Of a stretch of 22,073 bases of DNA, positions 15,079-22,073 are shown in pieces. Within the stretch, counting starts at the first letter, position 1; each line of letters begins with the position of its first letter. Position numbers and translations under genes: made by a program. The stretch is from an uncultured Collinsella sp. (GTDB taxonomy: Bacteria > Actinomycetota > Coriobacteriia > Coriobacteriales > Coriobacteriaceae). The notes under the pieces are model-generated. The model searched no databases and was not told the DNA's origin. It was given only the letters and a program-made list of their open reading frames with translations. Where the stretch lies: contig CAUGJN010000022.1 in assembly GCA_959599635.1 (NCBI GenBank), positions 1-22,073 of the forward strand, given 5' to 3'.

Positions 15079-16215
15079 ATGGCCGAGAAGAAACTCAACG
15101 GAACCGTAATCGTAACGTACCGCTGCAACGCGCGCTGCACCATGTGCAACCGCTACAAGGCTCCCAGCCGTCCGGAGGAGGAGCTCTCCCTCGACGTGAT
15201 CAAGAAGCTCCCGCGCATGTACTTCACCAACATCACCGGTGGCGAGCCCTTCATCAGGACCGACCTTGCGGATATCGTGCGCGAGCTGTACAAGAAGTCC
15301 GACCGCATCGTCATCTCCACCAACGGCTTCTTCACCGACCGCATCATCGCCCTTGCCGAGGAATTCCCCCAGGTGGGAATCCGCATCTCCATCGAGGGTC
15401 TGCAGCAGACCAACGATGAGATCCGCGGTCTCCAGAACGGCTTCAACCGCGGCTACGAGACGCTCAAGAAGCTCGTGGAAATGAAGCACCCGGACGTGGG
15501 CTTTGGCATGACGGTGCAGGATCGCAACGCTGCGGACTTGGTGCCGCTGTACAAGCTTTCCGACGAGCTCGGCATGGAGTTCGCCACCGCCAGCCTGCAC
15601 AACAGCTTCTACTTTGTCGAGGCGAAGAACATCATCAAGGACCGTCCCATGGTGGCCCAGAACTTCGAGGACCTGGTAAACGAGCTCCTCAAGTCCAACG
15701 AGCCCAAGAAGTGGTTCCGCGCGTACTTCAACATGGGCCTCATCAACTACATCTATGGGCAGAAGCGCCTGCTCCCGTGCGATATGGCGTTCGACACGTT
15801 CTTCATCGACCCCTACGGCGACGTCATGCCCTGCAACGGCACCAAGGAGAAGCTCGTTATGGGCAACCTTAACGACGAGTCTTGGGATGAGCTGTGGGAG
15901 AGCGCCCAGGCCGAGAAAGTGCGCGGCTGCGTGCGCCACTGCGACCGCAACTGCTGGATGATCGGCTCCGTGTCTCCTGCCATGCACAAGTACATCTGGA
16001 AACCCGCGTCGTGGGTGCTGGCGCACAAGCTCAAGCCCGGCAAGAAGTTCGACATGCACGAGCTCCCCATCGTGCGCGACTACGAGTCGGGCAAGGTGAC
16101 GAAGGAGGAGCTGGACGCTCTTTCCACCTGCGACATGCACGCCGCGATCAACGACGGCCTTTCCGACGCAAGCCGAGCCGACGCGCACGTGTACGAGACT
16201 GAGGAGGCGCTGTAG
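15079..16215 (+). CDS. Radical SAM / SPASM-domain enzyme in the glycan operon
   Basis: Radical S-adenosylmethionine enzyme, 378 aa. The 4Fe-4S motif C16-x3-C20-x2-C23 (CNARCTMC) follows TVIVTYR, and the SAM-binding block ITGGEPFIR and ISTNGFF are in place. A SPASM-type C-terminus has C234 (LLPCDMAF), C252 (MPCNGT) and C284/C288/C292 (CVRHCDRNC), enough for at least one auxiliary cluster. The start ATG 15079 lies 3 nt after the preceding stop. There is no RiPP precursor-like small gene beside it, so a substrate in glycan synthesis, such as a nucleotide-sugar or lipid-linked sugar (epimerisation or dehydration), is a reasonable inference, but none is proven. GC content and codon bias are clearly higher than in the genes on either side. 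Confidence 0.9.
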   Translation: MAEKKLNGTVIVTYRCNARCTMCNRYKAPSRPEEELSLDVIKKLPRMYFTNITGGEPFIRTDLADIVRELYKKSDRIVISTNGFFTDRIIALAEEFPQVGIRISIEGLQQTNDEIRGLQNGFNRGYETLKKLVEMKHPDVGFGMTVQDRNAADLVPLYKLSDELGMEFATASLHNSFYFVEAKNIIKDRPMVAQNFEDLVNELLKSNEPKKWFRAYFNMGLINYIYGQKRLLPCDMAFDTFFIDPYGDVMPCNGTKEKLVMGNLNDESWDELWESAQAEKVRGCVRHCDRNCWMIGSVSPAMHKYIWKPASWVLAHKLKPGKKFDMHELPIVRDYESGKVTKEELDALSTCDMHAAINDGLSDASRADAHVYETEEAL

Positions 16216-16287
16216 TGCAGCCGGGTGGAAAAATCGAATGCAAAAATTCAGAAATAGCGGTTGCTCGATATCAATCGGAGGAAACAC

Positions 16288-17391
16288 GTGAAAGTATCCT
16301 GCATAACCAGGCACGCAATCTCTAATTATGGCTCCCTGCTCCAGGCATATGCGACACAACGAGCGGTAGAGAGCTTGGGGCATGAGTTCGAGATTATGGA
16401 CTATGTACCTGCTTGTGAGGACGTATCCCAGCAGGTGAGGACGCTTCTTTCGACAAAGCCGTCCTGGAACGGGAACCCGTTGAAGAAGTCTGTCTACAGA
16501 CTTCTGATGGAGCCTGAGACAAGGGTGGCGGGCAAGCGGTTTGCGCGTGAGCGTTCCCAGCTGCTTAAGATGAGCCCTCACTATGCATCCCTGGAGGAGC
16601 TGAAGGCTAATCCGCCCAAGGCCGATGTCTATATGACTGGAAGCGATCAGGTGTGGGGTCCCATCAGCTCGGGCGCATACGACCTGTCATACGCGCTTGA
16701 GTTTGCTCCCGAGGGCTCAAGGCGCATCTCATATGCGGCAAGCTTTGGTAAGAAGAATATCCCGGATAGCGTGCGCCCCAGGTTTCTCGAGGACCTTCGA
16801 GCATATGAGGCCGTGTTCGTACGCGAGGATGCCGCGCGCGAGCAGCTTGCCTCGTGGGGCATAGAGGCCGGACAGGTTGTCGATCCCACGCTGCTGCTTG
16901 ATGGCGAGGCGTGGAGAAGGATGGCGGCACCTGCTCCGAAGGGCGAATACATCCTCGTCTACCAGATTCACAGCGACCCGACGGTGGGGCAGTACGCCGT
17001 GAAGGTTGCCAAAAAGCTTGGCTTGCCCCTGATACGGATCTCCGCAAGCCTGCACCAGGCCTCACGCGAGGGCAAGTTCAAGTGGCTGCCGACGCTTGCT
17101 GAGTTTCTCTCGTATGTCGACAACGCAGCATGCCTAGTCACGGACTCGTTCCACGGTACGGCTTTTGCCATAAATCTCAATACGCCGCTGGTAGAAGTGC
17201 TGCCCAAGAACGGAACCTCGAGCAGGAACGTGAGTATTCTGCGACTCACGGACCTCACGGACAGAGTGCTTCAGAATCTAGATGATGTCGAGTTAGCATC
17301 CAAGCAGATTGACTTTGGTCGGGTCAACGATGTGATGGGTGCGGAGAGGGAGAAGTCCCTAGCGCAGCTCAAGAGCATGATTGAGGAGTAG
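16288..17391 (+). CDS. Polysaccharide pyruvyl transferase family protein
   Basis: Member of the CsaB/WcaK-type family (PF04230), 367 aa, which typically moves pyruvate from phosphoenolpyruvate onto a sugar as a ketal. Visible blocks: an N-terminal ISNYGSLLQAYA, the central TGSDQVWGP, SYAASFGK, and the late VTDSFHGTAFA, all typical of the family. I chose GTG at 16288 because GGAGG lies exactly 6 nt upstream; the longer frame from TTG 16261 has no such site. There is a 72-nt gap after the radical SAM gene with no obvious promoter. It is followed 4 nt later by the ferredoxin-type gene, a pairing often seen in bacterial glycan loci. True pyruvylation activity is not certain, because many family members are untested. 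Confidence 0.88.
   Translation: MKVSCITRHAISNYGSLLQAYATQRAVESLGHEFEIMDYVPACEDVSQQVRTLLSTKPSWNGNPLKKSVYRLLMEPETRVAGKRFARERSQLLKMSPHYASLEELKANPPKADVYMTGSDQVWGPISSGAYDLSYALEFAPEGSRRISYAASFGKKNIPDSVRPRFLEDLRAYEAVFVREDAAREQLASWGIEAGQVVDPTLLLDGEAWRRMAAPAPKGEYILVYQIHSDPTVGQYAVKVAKKLGLPLIRISASLHQASREGKFKWLPTLAEFLSYVDNAACLVTDSFHGTAFAINLNTPLVEVLPKNGTSSRNVSILRLTDLTDRVLQNLDDVELASKQIDFGRVNDVMGAEREKSLAQLKSMIEE
16484..16505 (+). repeat. 9-bp stem-loop inside the pyruvyl transferase gene
   Basis: AGAAGTCTG (16484-16492) is exactly inverted at 16497-16505 around loop TCTA. It adds to the intragenic hairpins in this operon but is weaker than those at 14733 and 18034. Confidence 0.7.
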
Positions 17392-17395
17392 GGCA

Positions 17396-18523
17396 TTGTC
17401 AAACGTTGGCACTAGGACGGTATGCAAGAAGGATATGTGCGCTGGCTGTATGGCCTGCGTCGATTCATGCCGACATGGAGCGATTGCCATTGAGGATACG
17501 ATTGAGGCGTATAACGCCCGTATTGATCCTACAAGGTGCGTGGGATGTGGACTGTGCGAGAAAACGTGTCCCCAGATGGTATCCCCATCTTCGTTGCGTC
17601 CTCTCGAGTGGCTACAGGGGTGGGCGAAAGATACATCGCTCAGAATGTCATCTTCGTCCGGGGGTCTGGCTACGGCCATCTCGGAGGCGTTTGTGGCGTC
17701 AAATGGATTAGTGTGTTCATGTGCACAGGAGGGCGGTGAGTTCCGGTTCCACCTCACTTCTGATGCGGATTACTTGAGGAGGGCCCAAGGCTCCAAATAC
17801 GTCAAAAGCAATCCGCTTGGTGCGTACCGCGAGGTTAGGGAGGCCCTGCAAGGTGGTCAAAGGGTTCTCTTTATCGGTCTTCCTTGTCAGGTTGCTGCGA
17901 TGCGTAACTTCGTTGGAAGCCGTTTAGCCGATTCCCTTTACACCATCGACCTTATCTGTCATGGTTCACCGTCCCCCAAGGTCCTGAGCCGATTCTTGGA
18001 AGAGACAGGTAACAACCTGTCTAATGAGCTGATACTGGACTTTCGAAAGAAAGTCCAGTTTCAGCTCCGCTATCGCGGAGCTGAAACTGTGGGTAGGACG
18101 GGTGTCCGCGATCGCTACTCGATTGCTTTCCTCTCGGGTTTACCGTATACGGAAGGCTGCTACTCCTGCCGCTACGCCAAGGGTGATCGTGTCTCCGATA
18201 TTACGCTTGGCGATTCATGGGGTAGCGAGCTTTCTGATGAGGTCGCGAACGGGATATCCCTCGCACTTGTGCAGACAGACAAGGGTCGAGAACTGTTAGA
18301 AATGACGGACCTTGAGCTTTTGCCGGTTGATCCTGGTCTAGCTGTGGCCAACAATGAACAGCTTCAACGTCCTTCGACGAAGCCTATAGAAAGAAATACC
18401 TTTATGGACGGCTTTCGTAACGGGGTACGGGTTAACCGACTCGTTCTCAGGGCGAGGCCAAAAGACTGCGCCAAGTACTTGGTCAAGGATATACTGCTTG
18501 CACTGGGTTTGCTCAGGGGTTAA
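17396..18523 (+). CDS. Ferredoxin-type F420-hydrogenase/dehydrogenase beta-subunit-like protein
   Basis: 375 aa. The N-terminus has two ferredoxin-type 4Fe-4S motifs: C15-x2-C18-x2-C21-x3-C25 and C48-x2-C51-x2-C54-x3-C58 (CVGCGLCEKTCP). The rest matches the F420-reducing hydrogenase beta N- and C-terminal families: SSSGGLATAI, RAQGSKYVKS, FIGLPCQVAAMR, LICHGSPSP, CYSCRYAKGDRVSDITLGDSWG. In glycan loci these proteins sit next to pyruvyl transferase-family genes and are thought to be flavin/Fe-S redox partners; no role is proven. The TTG at 17396 has GGAG 7 nt upstream and lies 4 nt after the previous stop. The middle of the gene holds three tandem strong hairpins (18003-18089). Confidence 0.85.
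   Translation: MSNVGTRTVCKKDMCAGCMACVDSCRHGAIAIEDTIEAYNARIDPTRCVGCGLCEKTCPQMVSPSSLRPLEWLQGWAKDTSLRMSSSSGGLATAISEAFVASNGLVCSCAQEGGEFRFHLTSDADYLRRAQGSKYVKSNPLGAYREVREALQGGQRVLFIGLPCQVAAMRNFVGSRLADSLYTIDLICHGSPSPKVLSRFLEETGNNLSNELILDFRKKVQFQLRYRGAETVGRTGVRDRYSIAFLSGLPYTEGCYSCRYAKGDRVSDITLGDSWGSELSDEVANGISLALVQTDKGRELLEMTDLELLPVDPGLAVANNEQLQRPSTKPIERNTFMDGFRNGVRVNRLVLRARPKDCAKYLVKDILLALGLLRG
18003..18089 (+). repeat. Three tandem perfect hairpins inside the F420-beta-like gene
   Basis: Hairpin A: 18003-18010 with 18015-18022, 8 bp, loop AACA. Hairpin B: 18034-18044 with 18049-18059, 11 bp perfect, closed by a GAAA tetraloop. Hairpin C: 18056-18070 with 18075-18089, 15 bp perfect, loop TATC. B and C share four bases (18056-18059), so full B and full C compete at their junction. 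They lie in the codons for the TGNNLSNELILDFRKKVQFQLRYRGAET segment. No T-tract follows. Confidence 0.88.
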
Positions 18524-18569
18524 CACATCGAGAGCGTTTGCTTTAGGCATTAATGATAAGGTAATCCAT

Positions 18570-19508
18570 ATGTTGAGTAATTCCAAGGTGCCAAAGTGCG
18601 TCGTATTAATGGCGTCATACAACGGCATCCCATTTATTTCAGAACAAATTGACAGCATTCTCTCGCAGGCTGAAGTTGACGTACGTCTTTTTGTCCGTGA
18701 TGACGGGTCATCTGATGGTACTCGTGATCTTCTGCAGCGCTATGCAGATGAGGGCAGTCTGACTTTGTTAACAGGAGAAAACCTAGGACCTGCTTTAGGG
18801 TTTTTGACGTTGTTGCGGAATGCTCCCGAAGCTGATTACTATGCGTTTTCCGACCAAGATGATATTTGGGATAGCGATAAACTGATAACTGCGATTAAAC
18901 AGCTTAAGAAGCAGGAGAATTTGGCTCTTTATCATTGCAATTCAAGACTTGTAGATTCAGCTGGTAATGAGATGGGCCGGTTAACCTATGGGCAACAAAG
19001 GTGCATATCTTATCGAGATAACGACCCTCTCAACCAGCTTTGCATTGGGTCACCTATGGGATGTACGCAAGTATTTGATAGGCGTATTTGGGAAGTTGTT
19101 TGCTTGCATGAGCTGCCCCATCCCGTCATCATGCATGATAAGCTGATAGCTAATCTATGCGTGCTGCTGGGTTATCGGATTGTTTTCGATGCTTCTCCTC
19201 ATATGGGATATCGCCAGCATGGTCGTAATGTGGTCGGTGTGAGTACTGATTTACCATCTAAAGTGATTGAGAAAATCAATAGTTTTTGTCATCCGCGAGA
19301 GATTACTCTTGCAAAGCAAGTTACTGGACTTCTTTCAACTTATTCCGACTGCATTCTTCCTCCAGAGCGTGCTCTTGGAGAGTTGGTATCGAAAATGGAC
19401 GCTTCTTTCATGGCTAGGTGCAGGGTTTCTTTCTCTTCGAGGCTGAATTTCGGCAGTCTACAAGAGGGCCTTTTCAATAGATCTCTCCTCTTGTTTGGGA
19501 AGCGATGA
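18570..19508 (+). CDS. GT2-family glycosyltransferase
   Basis: Inverting GT-A transferase, 312 aa, cytoplasmic face. The N-terminus VVLMASYNGIPFISEQIDSILSQ is the GT2 opening. The acidic motifs are RDDGSSDGTRDLL and FSDQDDIWDSDKL, the latter typical of rhamnosyltransferase-like GT2 enzymes of polysaccharide loci. HDKLIANLC and YRQHGRNVVG follow. I chose the ATG at 18570 (AAGG about 8 nt upstream) rather than an upstream ATG at 18498 whose product would start inside the preceding gene. It is distinctly AT-richer than its neighbours, which suggests recent acquisition. The next start follows its stop by 1 nt. Donor and acceptor are unknown. Confidence 0.9.
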   Translation: MLSNSKVPKCVVLMASYNGIPFISEQIDSILSQAEVDVRLFVRDDGSSDGTRDLLQRYADEGSLTLLTGENLGPALGFLTLLRNAPEADYYAFSDQDDIWDSDKLITAIKQLKKQENLALYHCNSRLVDSAGNEMGRLTYGQQRCISYRDNDPLNQLCIGSPMGCTQVFDRRIWEVVCLHELPHPVIMHDKLIANLCVLLGYRIVFDASPHMGYRQHGRNVVGVSTDLPSKVIEKINSFCHPREITLAKQVTGLLSTYSDCILPPERALGELVSKMDASFMARCRVSFSSRLNFGSLQEGLFNRSLLLFGKR

Positions 19509-19509
19509 T

Positions 19510-20787
19510 ATGAGTAAAAGCATCCCCAAACCGCACAATAGTGGGTACGTCCTAGCGCTTGCCTTTTGCGACTATCTCAAGGACAAGACCGGCACCCCAA
19601 AGGCTATTATGGCGAGTCAGCAGGCCATGGCGTCGCACGGCATAAGTTACGTCTATCTCCACTCGGTTAAGAAGACCCTGTTCAGGGACGACCAGATGCT
19701 ATTTTGCGAATTCGGGGTTACGGTCGACGGGGTGGAGGCTGGTGTTTTCAGTATTGCCCAGGTGTGCGAGGCCCTTTGCAGCTGGCAAAAAAGCGGCTTC
19801 AGCCTTCTTGAGCTTCATATCCACCACCTTCTGTACGTGAGCCTTGAGAAAGTCTCCGAACTGCTAAAAGTTACAGGCAAAACACCGGTCAGGGCCTTTC
19901 TCCACGACTATTACCTGTGTTGTACAAGCTATAACCTCCAAAATAGGAGCGGCTTTTGTGACAGCTCAAGGCTCGGCGACGCTCCCTGCGAGAAATGCCC
20001 CCACTTCAGTAACAGCCTTCGTGTGGAGTCGAAGATCCAAGGGCTGTTTGACTCCATCAAAAATCTCCGTTTTGTTGCACCTTCGACCTATACGAAGAAT
20101 CGGTTTCTCTCATTCAGGCCCCAATACGAGGGCCTTGTTGATGTAATACCGCACCAAAAGCTGCTTGGAGAGTATCTGGGCAACAGACGTCCTCTGAACG
20201 CAGGGGAGCGCATCAGGGTTGCCTTTCTGGGGATGCCGAGGAAGACAAAGGGCTGGGAGACCTGGCTTCGCCTCGTATCTGCGGTCGATGAACAAGAGTA
20301 CGAGTTCTTCGTCTTCAACAGCTCGAACGATATGTATCCAGGGATGAACAAGCGGTTTGTCGAATTTGATGAGAAGCACCCAAATGCCATGACCGACTCT
20401 CTCAGGGAGTGCGAGATTGCCATCGTTGTCATGTGGCCATCTTGTCCAGAGACCTATAGCTACACCTGTATGGAATCTTACTCCGCAAACGCTTATACGA
20501 TTTCGAGTGCATGTGCAGGCAATGTCGCCGACTTTGTCGTTGAGCATGGGTCCGGTTTGGTGCTGAATAACGAGGAGGAGCTAATCGGGCTGTTTAGGGA
20601 TAAGAGCCGGCTTATCAGGGAGGTCAATCGTTTCAGGAGCGGAAAGCCTGGTCCGCTCGATCTTGTCGATTCAGATGAGATCGTAGACCTGCTTCCATGC
20701 TCCTCGGTAGGTCTCAACACGGGAGTTCACATGCACACGAGGCTGATTGAACGTGTGCTGCTGGAGGTACTCAATGCAAGATCATAG
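19510..20787 (+). CDS. GT-B (GT4-like) glycosyltransferase with cysteine-rich insert
   Basis: 425 aa, divergent member of the GT4-like group. The C-domain has RVAFLGMPRKTKGWETWLRLV and an E-x7-E pair in CPETYSYTCMESYSANAYTI, as expected for a retaining GT-B enzyme. The cysteine-rich insert has H132-D133, C137, C138, C150, C160 and C163, closely paralleling H128-D129 and C134, C147, C150, C158, C163 of the gene at 13792. The start ATG 19510 (GGGAAG upstream) is 1 nt after the GT2 stop. Its 3' end overlaps the next gene by 14 nt and carries a 7-bp hairpin (20733-20739 with 20752-20758) just before the next ribosome binding site. The N-terminal half is poorly recognisable, so specificity is unknown. 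Confidence 0.8.
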   Translation: MSKSIPKPHNSGYVLALAFCDYLKDKTGTPKAIMASQQAMASHGISYVYLHSVKKTLFRDDQMLFCEFGVTVDGVEAGVFSIAQVCEALCSWQKSGFSLLELHIHHLLYVSLEKVSELLKVTGKTPVRAFLHDYYLCCTSYNLQNRSGFCDSSRLGDAPCEKCPHFSNSLRVESKIQGLFDSIKNLRFVAPSTYTKNRFLSFRPQYEGLVDVIPHQKLLGEYLGNRRPLNAGERIRVAFLGMPRKTKGWETWLRLVSAVDEQEYEFFVFNSSNDMYPGMNKRFVEFDEKHPNAMTDSLRECEIAIVVMWPSCPETYSYTCMESYSANAYTISSACAGNVADFVVEHGSGLVLNNEEELIGLFRDKSRLIREVNRFRSGKPGPLDLVDSDEIVDLLPCSSVGLNTGVHMHTRLIERVLLEVLNARS

Positions 20788-22073
20788 GCATGCGAGGCTC
20801 GTTATAAATAAAGCGGAGGAGCGGGCTGGTCGAAGAGGTCGTTGGTATCTCCCTAATAAGCAAGGCGTTCTAACCGTTTGCATGGGTGACCTGGCGGATG
20901 CGACGATCGTTATAGGTATCTTGGCGCAGGTTTTCTTCCTTGAGTACTATGGTCTGGGGCGATACCTCAACTGGGTAATTACCGGCATGATTTGCGTGAG
21001 GGCGCTCTTCTCCGGATGGAAATATAGCGGTAGAGCGCTACTACTTGGGCTGATTACCGTTGCAGGGTGGCTGTCTGGTGCCCTCTTGGGTGGCAATATG
21101 GAAACGTTTAGGGCGAATATTTTGCTGCTCCTCTACCCGTTTGTCTATACGCTTTACTTCTTTCTTTTGGTCACTAACAAGAGGGATTTTCTTCTTGGAC
21201 TCTTTGATGCAGGTTTTCCGGTCTTCAACGCCATACTGCTTCTCAATATGGCGATCATGTTTATCCAGTACTCTACCCATGGGATGATCGCTGCGACAAC
21301 GAACGACATCAGTTACTTCGAGGACAATATCTCCGGCCTGTTCTCTTATGCGTCCGTCCATGCGGTGGCCCTTTACACTTCATTCGTCGTGCTCTACAAC
21401 TTCGTCTGGATTAGGAGGCTTCGGGGTCCTCTCTGGCCATCCCTTGCCATCGCTTACAACGTCTGCCTTATCGTCCTGTCCTTCTATCTTGCGACACTCA
21501 ACGATAATAAGGCGCTCTTCATAATCCTTCCTCTCGTTTTAGTGATGTTCTGGCTTATTTCAGTCATGAGAGGAGAAGCGGATGTTTCGGGTCCCTTCTT
21601 TTGGCTTGTCGCCTTGTATTTTATCCTGACAATTGCATACGCCTTGGTGCCTGCGTTCCAGATCCTCGTGGATACGCAAGTGTTTGGTCTGTTCGATATG
21701 GTTGGCAGTTCAGCTTCCGTCGGTACTGCTGCCGACGGCAGTAACGAGAGGATTGCTATCATCGGCTTCGCTCTCTTGAGACCGGCTACATGGAGTCTCG
21801 GAGAGGGTCTTGGAGCCTCAAGCTTCTACGCGTCCGGGTTCATGTCGTTTAACCACTTTGGTCAAGCGGATATGGGGTCTTTCTTGATTCTCATGGGGGT
21901 TTGGGAGACGGCAGCGTATGTAGCGTTTTTCCACTCCGTGGTTAGTGAGTTTATGGAGCAGGAAAAAGGATCTAATGGCCGGATTGTTCGTTTGCTCCTT
22001 TTGCTAACACTTCTTATTACCTTTCTGTATACGCAGTGCTTTACAAGGGTGAACTGCTGCTTGTGCCTACTGC
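20774..22073 (+). CDS. Polytopic membrane protein, Wzy polymerase/O-antigen ligase-like, cut by window end
   Basis: 433 codons are visible without a stop. A soluble, basic N-terminus of about 28 residues (RHARLVINKAEERAGRRGR) precedes roughly ten hydrophobic segments, for example ILLLLYPFVYTLYFFLLV and FIILPLVLVMFWLISVM. The large polar loop before the last segments contains SNERIAIIG and an FNHFGQADMGSFL stretch that resembles the periplasmic loop of Wzy/WaaL proteins. The function would be polymerisation of lipid-linked repeat units outside the membrane. The ATG at 20774 has GGAGG 6 nt upstream and overlaps the previous gene by 14 nt, implying coupling. No diagnostic residue can be assigned because the family is defined by topology, so the call rests on topology and locus. 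Confidence 0.75.
   Translation, partial: MQDHRHARLVINKAEERAGRRGRWYLPNKQGVLTVCMGDLADATIVIGILAQVFFLEYYGLGRYLNWVITGMICVRALFSGWKYSGRALLLGLITVAGWLSGALLGGNMETFRANILLLLYPFVYTLYFFLLVTNKRDFLLGLFDAGFPVFNAILLLNMAIMFIQYSTHGMIAATTNDISYFEDNISGLFSYASVHAVALYTSFVVLYNFVWIRRLRGPLWPSLAIAYNVCLIVLSFYLATLNDNKALFIILPLVLVMFWLISVMRGEADVSGPFFWLVALYFILTIAYALVPAFQILVDTQVFGLFDMVGSSASVGTAADGSNERIAIIGFALLRPATWSLGEGLGASSFYASGFMSFNHFGQADMGSFLILMGVWETAAYVAFFHSVVSEFMEQEKGSNGRIVRLLLLLTLLITFLYTQCFTRVNCCLCLL

Noticed and set aside
15049..16581. 510-codon minus-strand open frame
   Set aside because: Antisense of the radical SAM gene and the start of the next gene; arises from the strong GC codon bias of the radical SAM gene.
1..22073. 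CRISPR arrays, insertion sequences, toxin-antitoxin or phage genes
   Set aside because: No repeat-spacer pattern, no transposase or integrase motif and no phage-like proteins were seen on either strand.

Overview
The window looks like a chromosomal segment from a high-GC Coriobacteriia-type actinobacterium, most likely Collinsella or a close relative. This is inferred from gene content and composition: a GlgC/GlgD split ADP-glucose pyrophosphorylase, a LoaP-type NusG paralogue leading a polysaccharide operon, and GC-rich core genes. No species marker is present, so the genus is a guess.

Left part (1-8690, all minus strand): a glycogen operon in transcription order glgB, glgP, glgC, glgD, glgA, with glgA running off the left edge. 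The genes are tightly spaced (4 to about 106 nt apart). GlgC and GlgD would make ADP-glucose, GlgA polymerises it, GlgB branches it and GlgP degrades the polymer. GlgB is odd in two ways: a Lys/Ala-rich histone-H1-like C-terminal tail of about 75 residues, and glycine in place of the normally conserved region-I histidine.

Middle (8691-10549): a divergent regulatory region with paired TGGTAAA/TTTACCA half-sites, then plus-strand genes for a HAD-family phosphatase and a probable thiamine pyrophosphokinase. A tRNA-Ala(GGC) gene follows, with its own promoter and a strong terminator. About 400 bp without a recognisable gene come next, then a good promoter (10957-10985) and a roughly 300-nt leader that can fold extensively.

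Right part (11294-22073, all plus strand): a cell-surface polysaccharide (capsule or exopolysaccharide) operon. Order: LoaP/NusG-like antiterminator, undecaprenyl-phosphate sugar-1-phosphate transferase, two GT4-like glycosyltransferases, a radical SAM/SPASM enzyme, a polysaccharide pyruvyl transferase-family protein, an F420-hydrogenase-beta-like ferredoxin protein, a GT2 glycosyltransferase, a third GT-B glycosyltransferase, and a polytopic Wzy/ligase-like membrane protein cut by the window end. Base composition changes from gene to gene, so the operon looks assembled from several sources.

The least ordinary signals are the structured leader before loaP, a set of very strong hairpins inside capsule-gene coding sequence (an 18-bp stem with a 3-nt loop, a 24-nt perfect palindrome, three tandem hairpins), the redox enzymes (radical SAM, ferredoxin-type) inside a glycan locus, and the modified GlgB.
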